Assembly (NCBI RefSeq): GCF_001427305.1
Contig: NZ_LMFZ01000045.1
Location: 358,707-422,706, forward strand
Source of the DNA: Duganella sp. Root1480D1
GTDB lineage: Bacteria; Pseudomonadota; Gammaproteobacteria; Burkholderiales; Burkholderiaceae_D
Length of the DNA: 64,000 nucleotides
Direction of reading: 5' to 3'
Below the pieces are notes generated by a model that was given only the letters and a program-made list of their open reading frames with translations, had not been told where the DNA came from and did not search any database. Position numbers and translations under genes: made by a program. Shown here in pieces: positions 34,091-42,047 of this stretch. Numbering within the stretch: the stretch's first letter is position 1; the number at the start of each line of letters is the position of its first letter.

Positions 34091-36055
34091 ATGCCCTTCA
34101 CCCGACGCTCGATGCTCAAGGCCACCTTGGCCGCGCTGCCGGCACATTGTGCCGCCTGCGACCTTGGTCAATCTGCACATCCCGCGCCGGGTGTTGCTCC
34201 AGTCGATGCGGCTCGCGCCTTCCTGGCAACCGAGGCGCGCCTGCTGCCGGGAAGTCCGTTTTACGTGCGGCAGGAATTGCATCGCAAAGGGGTACTGGCT
34301 TCTTATGACCCCGACAAGCTGCTTTACCCCTACCGCGCTGTGGCCCAACTTCCCCAAAAGGAAGGCGTCGACAAAGGCTACGACGGCTGGGACAGTGGAT
34401 TTCTGCGCGGGCACATGACCGGGCACTATTTGTCCGCCGCCTCGCGCATGGCGGCGGCTACGGGAAGCACCCTTTTTCGCAACCGGGTCAACTATATCGT
34501 GGGAGAGCTATCCAAATGTCAGGTGAAGCTGAATCTGGATGGTTACCTGGCAGCCTTTTCCCCGGCGGCGTTTGACCAGCTTGAAGGCAAGCCAGGGGCC
34601 GACGCCGAGGGCATCGGGGTGCCCTATTACACGATCCAGAAGATCATGTCGGGCCTCCTCGACGCCCATGCCTATGTCGGAAACCAGCAGGCGCTCCAGA
34701 TCGTCACCGGGATGGCTGACTACTTTGGGAAACGACTCGCGGCGCTTCAAGCCACGCAGATCGAGAGGATGTTCCGCACGGACGCCAGCCGCAATCCACA
34801 AAACGAATTTGGTGCGATGGGTGATGTTCTGACGGAACTCTTCAAGATCAGCAAAGATCCCCGGCGCCTCGACGCCGCCCGCATGTTCAATCGCACATGG
34901 TTTGTCGGCCCACTTGCCGAGGGCGAGGATCGGCTCGGCGGCTTACACGCGAATACGCACATCGCGCAAGCGGTGGGCTTGGCCAACTGCGCAAACGCCG
35001 ATGGCAACCCGGAGGAACTGAAAGCGTCCGAGAACTTCTGGCGGCTGGTCGTGCACAAACATTCGTTCGTCAACGGAGGCAACTCGTTTAACGAATGGTT
35101 CGACACACCCGGCACGGAGGCTGGCCCGTCGATCGATGACCGGAAGGTATTACCCCCGACTACTGCCGAAACGTGCAATACCCACAACATGCTCAAGCTT
35201 ACCGCCAGGCTGTTCGAGCGCACCCGCCGTGCGGAGCTTGCTGACTACTACGAGCGTGCCTTGTACAACCACGTGCTGGCGTCTGTCGCCCCCGATTCGG
35301 GCGCCATGACCTACTTCACGCCGCTCCATGGGGACTTCCGCACCTATCTTAACGGCAGCTTTTGCTGTACCGGCAGCGGCATTGAAAACACTGCACGCTA
35401 TAACGAAGGCATTTACTTCCACGAGGGCGATGCACTCTGGGTGAACCTGTATATTCCCTCCGAGCTCAATTGGCGGGAAGCCGGGATCGTCTTGCGGCAG
35501 CATGGGGATATCACGCGGGGTCAGCCGGTGCGCCTGAAGGTGGTCAAAGCCGGAGCCAAAGCCATCGCCCTCAATTTGCGAATCCCCGCGTGGGTCGCCA
35601 AGCCGGTTTCAGTAAGAATCAACGAGAAGCCGCAACACGTGGATGCAAAGCCCTCAAGCTATGTTTCGTTAAGGCGGCAATGGAAGGCCGGTGACGTGAT
35701 CGACCTTACACTTCCAGCTGGACTGCGACTTGAGCACGCCAGGGACGTCTCGTCGATGGTTTCCATATTCTATGGTCCCGTATTGCTGGCCGGAGAACTT
35801 GGCAAGCACAATATGCCTGGCAGCGACGTGGGCGACAAGGATGCCTACCTGAAGATCGCCAGGGCACCGGTTCCCGATATCGTCAGCACGTCCAGCGATC
35901 CCGCCGATTGGCTCGCTCCAATCCCCGGCGATCCGTCCGCGTTCAAGATCAAGGACGCCGGTCCAGCAAATGGAATTGTCCTTCGGCCGTTATTTGACCT
36001 GCATCATCAACGCTATTCCGTTTACTGGCGCCTTCTCAAACAACAAGAAAGCTAA
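34091..36055 (+). CDS. Beta-L-arabinofuranosidase, glycoside hydrolase family 127
   Basis: 654-residue exported GH127 (DUF1680) with an N-terminal leader (FTRRSMLKATLAAL). Residues Glu360 and Cys362 (TAETCNTHNM) and Cys425-Cys426 (FCCTGSGIEN) correspond to the zinc-thiolate active site of HypBA1, in which a cysteine acts as nucleophile. The enzyme removes beta-L-arabinofuranose from short arabino-oligosaccharides such as those on extensins. The start (34091) lies within a longer open frame that overlaps the preceding gene. Its stop interlocks with the convergent stop of the oxidoreductase at 36052. Confidence 0.86.
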   Translation: MPFTRRSMLKATLAALPAHCAACDLGQSAHPAPGVAPVDAARAFLATEARLLPGSPFYVRQELHRKGVLASYDPDKLLYPYRAVAQLPQKEGVDKGYDGWDSGFLRGHMTGHYLSAASRMAAATGSTLFRNRVNYIVGELSKCQVKLNLDGYLAAFSPAAFDQLEGKPGADAEGIGVPYYTIQKIMSGLLDAHAYVGNQQALQIVTGMADYFGKRLAALQATQIERMFRTDASRNPQNEFGAMGDVLTELFKISKDPRRLDAARMFNRTWFVGPLAEGEDRLGGLHANTHIAQAVGLANCANADGNPEELKASENFWRLVVHKHSFVNGGNSFNEWFDTPGTEAGPSIDDRKVLPPTTAETCNTHNMLKLTARLFERTRRAELADYYERALYNHVLASVAPDSGAMTYFTPLHGDFRTYLNGSFCCTGSGIENTARYNEGIYFHEGDALWVNLYIPSELNWREAGIVLRQHGDITRGQPVRLKVVKAGAKAIALNLRIPAWVAKPVSVRINEKPQHVDAKPSSYVSLRRQWKAGDVIDLTLPAGLRLEHARDVSSMVSIFYGPVLLAGELGKHNMPGSDVGDKDAYLKIARAPVPDIVSTSSDPADWLAPIPGDPSAFKIKDAGPANGIVLRPLFDLHHQRYSVYWRLLKQQES

Positions 36056-37053
36056 CACATCTGCACCACCACTTTGCCTTTCGACCTGCCTTGCTCGAGG
36101 TACGCGAGGCCCTCCTTTGCCTGGGCAAAAGGAAATACCCTGTCGACTACCGGATGCAGGCGCGACGCAGCGAGGTGTGCGCCGATCTCTGTCAATTGCC
36201 GCCCATCCGGACGCACGAACAGAAAAGAATAGCTGGCCTCACGCTGCTTTGCCTTTCGAATGATCCCGCCGCTCAGGAGGCCGAACACGAACTTCATCAA
36301 GAAGTTCATCCCGCGCTGCTGTGCGAATGCAGCATCCGGCGGCCCGACCAGCGAAACGATCTGGCTGCCGGGCCTGACGACCTGAAGCGACTTTTCCAGC
36401 TCGCCACCGCGCAGCGTGCCAAGCACCACGTCGTAGTCGCGGAGTTGTTCTTCGAATTCCTGCTTTTTATAGTCGATCACTTCGTCCGCGCCGAGCTTAC
36501 GCACAAATTCAACATTGGCCGTGCTGGTCGTCGTTGCCACCTTGGCTCCCAGCAGCTTCGCCAACTGGATGGCAAAGCTGCCGATACCGCCTGCACCGGC
36601 TGGCACGAACATCTTTTGGCCCGGCTGCAATCGGGCACGTTCCACCAACGCTTGCCACGAGGTCAGGCCTACCATTGGAATTGACGCGGCCTGCACAAAG
36701 TCCAGGTTAGCAGGTTTGCTCGCCGCTACGCGCTCCGGCACAGCGGCATATTCGGCTAGCGTACCGACACCGAGGTCGAAGGTGCTGGCAAATACCGCGT
36801 CGCCGACTTTAAATCGGGTCACCGCGCTCCCGACCGCGACGACAACGCCAGCGAGATCGCTCCCCATGGTCGCCGGCAATTGGAGTTTGATAATGGGTTT
36901 GAAGCTCCCGGCGGGAATCATATTATCGATGGGATTGAGACCCGCTGCGTGAACCTGGACCAGGATTTCATCCGGCTTGATCGTTGGCCGCGGAACATCC
37001 GCGAACTCGATATGCTTTGCGCCGCCGTAGCGCTTCAAGACTAATGCTTTCAT
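36052..37053 (-). CDS. NADP-dependent quinone oxidoreductase-like protein
   Basis: 333-residue zinc-independent medium-chain reductase of the quinone oxidoreductase type. HAAGLNPID, VVVAVGSAV and the cofactor loop AGAGGIGSFA are typical; no structural-zinc cysteines are present. The family reduces quinones or unsaturated carbonyls with NADPH. It lies 52 bp downstream of the SDR and both are probably controlled by the TetR regulator through the palindrome at 37939. Its stop codon (TAG, minus strand) shares bases with the GH127 stop. Confidence 0.82.
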   Translation of the reverse strand: MKALVLKRYGGAKHIEFADVPRPTIKPDEILVQVHAAGLNPIDNMIPAGSFKPIIKLQLPATMGSDLAGVVVAVGSAVTRFKVGDAVFASTFDLGVGTLAEYAAVPERVAASKPANLDFVQAASIPMVGLTSWQALVERARLQPGQKMFVPAGAGGIGSFAIQLAKLLGAKVATTTSTANVEFVRKLGADEVIDYKKQEFEEQLRDYDVVLGTLRGGELEKSLQVVRPGSQIVSLVGPPDAAFAQQRGMNFLMKFVFGLLSGGIIRKAKQREASYSFLFVRPDGRQLTEIGAHLAASRLHPVVDRVFPFAQAKEGLAYLEQGRSKGKVVVQMC

Positions 37054-37105
37054 TGTTTTATTCCCTGGAGAGTGACGAAATAGTGCGGGAGGCCTGAAAG
37101 GCGCA

Positions 37106-37909
37106 CTAAGCGAGGTTCAAGTCCTTACGCAAGCCGGCGTCCACCAGCCCCGCTGGTGCGAAGGAACGCAGCAAGCGCAGCCGCCTGGCCAGGACTCCAG
37201 CGGTGTAGCGGAGTCTGGGCCTGCGTGCCAGCGCCGCTTCCAATACCGTTTCGGCGACGATCTCAGGTCCCTCCGCGCCGTCCATCGCTTTCTGCACCCG
37301 GCGGGCGACGACATCCCGCACCTCGCCGTAGGCTTCCAGCTTTGAATCGGGTTCCAGCAAGTTGGCATCGAATGGTGTCTTGGTATACGCCGGCTCGATC
37401 ACGATTGAACGAATGCTCCAATGGCGCAATTCATGGTCCAGCGATTCCGAGTAGCCCTCAATGGCATGCTTGCTGGCCGAATACAAAGCACCGTAAGGCA
37501 TCGGGAGGAAGCCCAGCACAGAACCGATGTGCACAATGCGCCCATTTCCCTTTGCCCGCATGTGCGGCAGGACAGCGCGGGTCATGCGGACCACGCCAAA
37601 GAAATTCGTGTCGAAAATCGCCTGCGCCTGTTCGATCGAGCTTTCTTCCGCACCCGCAGGGGCTACGCCAAAACCAGCGTTATTGACAAGCAAATCAATG
37701 CCCCCTTCAGCGGCAACCACTGCCGCGACGGCCGCTTGCACGGAGGCGTCGCTGGTCACGTCGAGTGAAAGCATCTCGAATGCCCCCGTTGCCCCTTGTG
37801 CGCCACGGCGGCTGGTGCCGTACACTTTGAAGCCAGCTTGCGTCAGGCGCCTTGCTGTCGCCTCACCAATCCCGGACGAGGCGCCGGTAACCAAAGCAAT
37901 CTTTTTCAT
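37106..37909 (-). CDS. SDR-family oxidoreductase
   Basis: 267-residue classical SDR with TGASSGIG, NNAG and YSASK, and a C-terminus resembling retinol/17-beta dehydrogenase-like bacterial SDRs. The substrate is unknown. It is first gene of a leftward unit with the quinone reductase, and its upstream region has a perfect 22-bp palindrome, so inducible expression by the adjacent TetR is likely. No link to glycan use is apparent. Confidence 0.82.
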   Translation of the reverse strand: MKKIALVTGASSGIGEATARRLTQAGFKVYGTSRRGAQGATGAFEMLSLDVTSDASVQAAVAAVVAAEGGIDLLVNNAGFGVAPAGAEESSIEQAQAIFDTNFFGVVRMTRAVLPHMRAKGNGRIVHIGSVLGFLPMPYGALYSASKHAIEGYSESLDHELRHWSIRSIVIEPAYTKTPFDANLLEPDSKLEAYGEVRDVVARRVQKAMDGAEGPEIVAETVLEAALARRPRLRYTAGVLARRLRLLRSFAPAGLVDAGLRKDLNLA

Positions 37910-37938
37910 AACGTCACTTTCTTCTCAAGTCACACACT

Positions 37939-37960
37939 GAATATGATGCTCATCATATTC
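37939..37960. promoter_or_regulatory. Perfect palindromic operator (TetR site 1)
   Basis: GAATATGATG-CT-CATCATATTC is a perfect 10+10 bp inverted repeat starting 29 bp upstream of the SDR start. Its core (ATGATG-N2-CATCAT) recurs at the start of the TetR gene (38591-38604), so it is very probably the operator of that repressor. Confidence 0.7.
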
Positions 37961-37995
37961 CAAAGCAAAAAAAAGGCGCGGCCGTGGCGCCCACA

Positions 37996-38592
37996 TCACT
38001 CGGCGGCCGGTGTAAATTGTTTTAGCGCGGCTGCGCACAGTGCTTGCGACAGCTTGGGATCATCGACCGCACGCGCCACCATTGTCGTACCGATCAAGCC
38101 GCACACCAGCGCCATTGCTCGCTCATGCGCCTGCGGTTGGCCCCAGTCCGGCAATTGACGCGCAAACAAGTCAATCATCTCCTTGATGTGAATGGTCGCC
38201 GCACGCCGCACCTCCGGCGCCTGCCTTGGCATTTCCGATCCCAGCGCCGAGACCGGACAACCAGTCTCAATGGCCGAGATGTGTTCGGGCGACAGGTAGG
38301 CCTGCATCATTGCCTGCAATGCTTGCCCTGGCGGAGCTGTCGCCGCCACGCGTGCCGCCAGCGCCACGGATTCGGCACCGGCGCGATCCCCGGCTTCCGC
38401 CAGCAGCGCATCGCGCGATTCGAAGTGCGCGTAGAAACCGCCGTGCGTCAAGCCGGCCTCCTTCATGATGTCGGCAACACCGGTACCGCTGTAGCCGGTG
38501 CGGCGAATGGCGCGCGCTGCGACCTCCACGATACGTTCGTGAGTTTCTTCTTTACGACTGGGCAACGGTGATTTGGTGGTCTTCTTCTGCAT
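37996..38592 (-). CDS. TetR-family transcriptional repressor
   Basis: About 198 residues. An N-terminal helix-turn-helix (GVADIMKEAGLTHGGFYAHF) ends in the GGFYAHFESRDALL recognition-helix region, followed by a C-terminal ligand domain with GCPVSALGSEM, a feature of YdeS/AcrR-like regulators. It likely represses the SDR-quinone reductase unit (starting about 85 bp downstream) and itself. The start is taken at 38592 (MQKKTT); 38604 is also possible and lies at the edge of the operator. Inducer unknown; the genes point to a reactive carbonyl or quinone. Confidence 0.8.
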   Translation of the reverse strand: MQKKTTKSPLPSRKEETHERIVEVAARAIRRTGYSGTGVADIMKEAGLTHGGFYAHFESRDALLAEAGDRAGAESVALAARVAATAPPGQALQAMMQAYLSPEHISAIETGCPVSALGSEMPRQAPEVRRAATIHIKEMIDLFARQLPDWGQPQAHERAMALVCGLIGTTMVARAVDDPKLSQALCAAALKQFTPAAE

Positions 38593-38604
38593 GATGCCCA
38601 TCAT
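38591..38604. promoter_or_regulatory. TetR site 2 overlapping its own start
   Basis: ATGATG-CC-CATCAT, followed by AT, repeats the core of the palindrome at 37939-37960. It spans the start region of the TetR gene, suggesting autorepression. Confidence 0.6.
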
Positions 38605-38662
38605 ATACCATATCGGCGAGGTGCGCTTGAATCTTTCCAGCCGGTTGGAAATGAGAAGAATC

Positions 38663-38683
38663 ATAAATGCCTTTGGCATTTAT
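38663..38683. promoter_or_regulatory. Perfect inverted repeat upstream of the second GH74
   Basis: ATAAATGCC-TTT-GGCATTTAT, 9+9 bp with a 3-base centre, lies 67 bp before the GH74 start and 70 bp before the TetR start. It may be an operator for GH74 or a small hairpin. It differs in sequence from the TetR sites. Next to it, AATTGCCATAAAGCAACG (38688-38705) resembles the distal part of module C. Confidence 0.45.
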
Positions 38684-38749
38684 CATAATTGCCATAAAGC
38701 AACGTTTTATTCAAGATGTTAAAGATATGGATATCGCAGACTTCGCATA

Positions 38750-41227
38750 ATGAATAAACCAGCTAATCAAGTTTTCCTGACTACAGTCATACTGCCACTC
38801 GCCCTGACCGGCTGCTGGCACCGATCGTCAGGCAGCCCGGCCGATAACAAGGCGGCGCCAACCGACCAAATCATCGCTCCTCCTTCCAGCACAAGCCCGG
38901 CCACACCATCGGGCGGAAGCACGCCCCCGCCAACCGACGGGACGGCAGCAACACCACCATCCAGCACGGCGCCGACACCACCCGCGGCAGATACGTCTGC
39001 GCCGCCTGCCACGGGCACGGGCACGGGCACACCGCCCTCATCGGGTACGAGCACGCCACCTTCCGGGACAATCAGCTTGCCGCCTTCCGGGACCACCAGT
39101 CCACCACCTACCGGAAATACGCCTGTACCAACGCCACCAAAAACTTATGCATGGTCGGCGGTGCAGTTCGGCGCAGGCGGGTATATTACCGGTATCACTT
39201 ATCATCCGTCGGCACAGGGGCTGGCGTATCTGCGCACCGACATAGGCGGCGTCTACCGCCGTAATCCGGGGAGCTCGACATGGGTACCGCTTAACGATGA
39301 CCTGAACCGCGACGACAGGCAATTGGAAGGTGCCGCATCGCTAGCGATCGATCCGAGCGATTCGCAGAAACTGTATGTGGCGGCTGGCATGTACCTGCCA
39401 GCGTCGGGGCGCAATGGCGCCATCCTGCGCTCCGCCGACCGCGGCGCCACGTGGTCGCGCACCGAACTGCCGTTCCGCCTGGGCGGCAATTCGGACGGCC
39501 GGGGCACGGGCGAACGCCTGCAGGTAGACCCGAACAAGAGCTCGATCCTCTTCCTGGGCACTAACCAGAACGGCCTGTACAAATCGACCGATGGCGGCGT
39601 TAGCTGGTCGCAGGTGCCGGGCTTCCCAACCTCGGCCGGGACCACTTTCGTCCTGTTCGACAAATCCAGCAGCAACGTGGGCACGGCCACAAGGACGCTG
39701 TACGTCGGCATCGCAGCGACAAGCGGCGAAACGTTATACCGTTCAATCGACGGCGGCACGACCTGGGCGCCGGTGCCAGGCGGCCCGGCCGGCTTGATGC
39801 CAGTGCAAGGGGCACTGGACGGCTCCGGGAACCTGGTACTGACCTACGCCAATGGCCTTGGACCGACTAACATCACGGCAGGTGCCGTCTACAAATTGAC
39901 GCCGGCCAGCACGAGCTGGAACAACATCACGCCGGTCACTCCGAGCGGCGGCTTGCCGTTCGGCTACGGCGGCCTGGCCGTCGATGCCCGCAATCCCAAC
40001 ACCATCGTCGTCTCAACCATCAACCGTTCTTCCACCGGCGATGACCTGTACAAATCAAGCGACGGTGGCAAGACCTGGACCGGGTTGAACGCCAACAGTA
40101 CGCACGCAGCGCCCGCCAATCCCTGGGTGACCGCTTATTACGGTGGCTCGCTGGCCGGCAAGATGGGGCATTGGATCAGCGACATCGACATTGATCCGTT
40201 CGATTCCAATCACATTATGTACAACACCGGCTACGGCCTGTGGGAGAGCAATAACCTGGGCAGCGCAACCGTGGCGTGGCTCTTCAATGTCAGCGGCATC
40301 GAAGAGAGCGGGATCACAGCGCCGCTGGTCTCCCCCAGCAGCGGCGCCCACCTGTTTACCGCGCTGGGTGACGTGGCAGGCGCGCGTTACGACACGTCCT
40401 TCAATAGCGGCAGCGGCTATTTCAGCAGTCCAAATAGCTCCAGCTACAGCGTCGATGTGGCGGAACTCAACACCAACGTGGTAGCGCGCACCACCAGCAC
40501 CGCACTCATGCTCTCGTCCGACAATGGCATCTCCTGGCGCCAGTCTGCCGGCATCGTCGGCTATGATGCCGGCCGTATCGCCGTATCCGCGACCGGTACC
40601 ACCCTGTTATGGGTGCCGGGCGGACTGTCCGCGCTCTACTCGACCAATGGCGGCGCCACCTGGGTCCTATCGAAAGGCTATCCGGTAACGGGTGCCGTGA
40701 ACTCGGGCAAATTCTTCAATCCCGTGGCTGACAAGGTCGCGAACGGCTACTTCTACACCTACGACTATTCGGCCGGCACGATTCTGGAAAGCGCGAATAA
40801 TGGCCAAGGCTTCGCGCCGATTTATTCCGGCCTCGATATCTTGCCTACCTCGTCGTCGCAACACCAGCTGGCATCCGTCCCAGGCTCGGTACGCCGCGAC
40901 CTGTGGCTGGCAACCCCGAACGGCCTGTGGCACATCAACGGTGCCGGCGCGGCGCCGGTGAAGATCGCCAATGTGCAGTCGGCCTACGGTGTGGGATTCG
41001 GGATGGCCGGCGCCGGCCAGAGCTACCCGGCAATCTATCTCTCCGCCAAGATCGACAACGTGTCCGGCATCTATCAATCGCTCGATGCCGGCGCCACCTG
41101 GAAGAGGATCAATGACGACAAGCACCAATGGGGAGGTGCGAATTATGTCACCGGCGATATGCGTGTCTTTGGCCGTGTCTATGTAGGCGCAAACCGCGGC
41201 GGCGTGATCATCGGCGAGCTCCAATAA
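38750..41227 (+). CDS. Xyloglucanase lipoprotein, glycoside hydrolase family 74 (second copy)
   Basis: 825-residue lipoprotein (LTGC, Cys22) with an unusually long Pro/Thr/Ser linker (about 40-130) before the GH74 propellers. YLRTDIGG gives catalytic Asp164 and HWISDIDID gives Asp478. BNR repeats are frequent (SADRGATW, STDGGVSW, SSDGGKTW, SLDAGATW). The long linker suggests it reaches further from the outer membrane than the GH74 at 21877. Both may act on the same polymer with different endo or processive modes. It ends 65 bp from the convergent LytTR regulator. Confidence 0.9.
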   Translation: MNKPANQVFLTTVILPLALTGCWHRSSGSPADNKAAPTDQIIAPPSSTSPATPSGGSTPPPTDGTAATPPSSTAPTPPAADTSAPPATGTGTGTPPSSGTSTPPSGTISLPPSGTTSPPPTGNTPVPTPPKTYAWSAVQFGAGGYITGITYHPSAQGLAYLRTDIGGVYRRNPGSSTWVPLNDDLNRDDRQLEGAASLAIDPSDSQKLYVAAGMYLPASGRNGAILRSADRGATWSRTELPFRLGGNSDGRGTGERLQVDPNKSSILFLGTNQNGLYKSTDGGVSWSQVPGFPTSAGTTFVLFDKSSSNVGTATRTLYVGIAATSGETLYRSIDGGTTWAPVPGGPAGLMPVQGALDGSGNLVLTYANGLGPTNITAGAVYKLTPASTSWNNITPVTPSGGLPFGYGGLAVDARNPNTIVVSTINRSSTGDDLYKSSDGGKTWTGLNANSTHAAPANPWVTAYYGGSLAGKMGHWISDIDIDPFDSNHIMYNTGYGLWESNNLGSATVAWLFNVSGIEESGITAPLVSPSSGAHLFTALGDVAGARYDTSFNSGSGYFSSPNSSSYSVDVAELNTNVVARTTSTALMLSSDNGISWRQSAGIVGYDAGRIAVSATGTTLLWVPGGLSALYSTNGGATWVLSKGYPVTGAVNSGKFFNPVADKVANGYFYTYDYSAGTILESANNGQGFAPIYSGLDILPTSSSQHQLASVPGSVRRDLWLATPNGLWHINGAGAAPVKIANVQSAYGVGFGMAGAGQSYPAIYLSAKIDNVSGIYQSLDAGATWKRINDDKHQWGGANYVTGDMRVFGRVYVGANRGGVIIGELQ

Positions 41228-41292
41228 CGCGTCACTACTGATGGCATGAGCTATAAATCAGCGCGCGCAGCGGACGGATCGCTGCTCGCCGC

Positions 41293-42045
41293 CTACATCG
41301 GCCGGAATTGCCAGGCGTAAGCCTGGCTAGCTTTGAGCGTTTCGTCCAGTCCGCGCAGGCCGATGGTGATGCGTCCCATCTCATCGCGCTGCACCCGCGC
41401 GATGCTGGATGCCCGCACGATCACGCTGCGGTGGACCTGCCAGAACTGGCCCGGGTCCAGGCAGTCGGCCAGCTCCTTGATGGGCTTTCGCACATGCGCC
41501 TCGTCGTCGGACGTCACAACGCGCGTGTACTTCTCGTCGGACTGGAAGAAGATCACGTCTTCAATCGGGATCACCTTGATTGTGTCGCCCACGCTGGCGC
41601 TGATCCAGCGGATGCGGGTGGCGGCGCCGCGCATCCGCTGGTCCAGTTCGGCCATCAGACCATCCAGATCGGGAATCGGCTGGGCCAGGCAGGTGCGCTC
41701 GCGCAGGCGGCCGATGGTCTGCATCAATCGTTCACGGACGACTGGCTTGAGCAGGTAGTCGATGGCGCCAGCCGCGAAGGCGTCGATGGCGTGGCTGTCG
41801 TAGGCGGTAACGAACACGGCGCGGCAGCGCCCGCCCACTGCCTTGGCCACATCCAGCCCGGACAGGCCTGGCATGCGGATGTCGAGGAAGGCGATGTCGG
41901 GTTGCCACCGGTAGATTGCTTCAAGCGCGTCGGTGCCATGCTCGCACTCGGCCACAATGTTGAGCGTGGGCCAGACTTCGGCTAGCATGCGGCGCAGTTC
42001 TCCGCGTGGCAGTTCTTCATCGTCGGCGATGATTGCGGTAGGCAT
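41293..42045 (-). CDS. LytTR-family response regulator
   Basis: 250 residues: a receiver domain with phosphoacceptor Asp55 (FLDIRMPGLSG) and a C-terminal LytTR DNA-binding domain (about 150-245, with VIFFQSDEKYTRV and FWQVHRSVIV). It partners the sensor kinase encoded 2 bp upstream. It is the only two-component pair within the glycan locus and so is a candidate controller of the shared promoter modules; no direct LytTR repeat was proven there. Confidence 0.86.
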   Translation of the reverse strand: MPTAIIADDEELPRGELRRMLAEVWPTLNIVAECEHGTDALEAIYRWQPDIAFLDIRMPGLSGLDVAKAVGGRCRAVFVTAYDSHAIDAFAAGAIDYLLKPVVRERLMQTIGRLRERTCLAQPIPDLDGLMAELDQRMRGAATRIRWISASVGDTIKVIPIEDVIFFQSDEKYTRVVTSDDEAHVRKPIKELADCLDPGQFWQVHRSVIVRASSIARVQRDEMGRITIGLRGLDETLKASQAYAWQFRPM

Positions 42046-42047
42046 GG

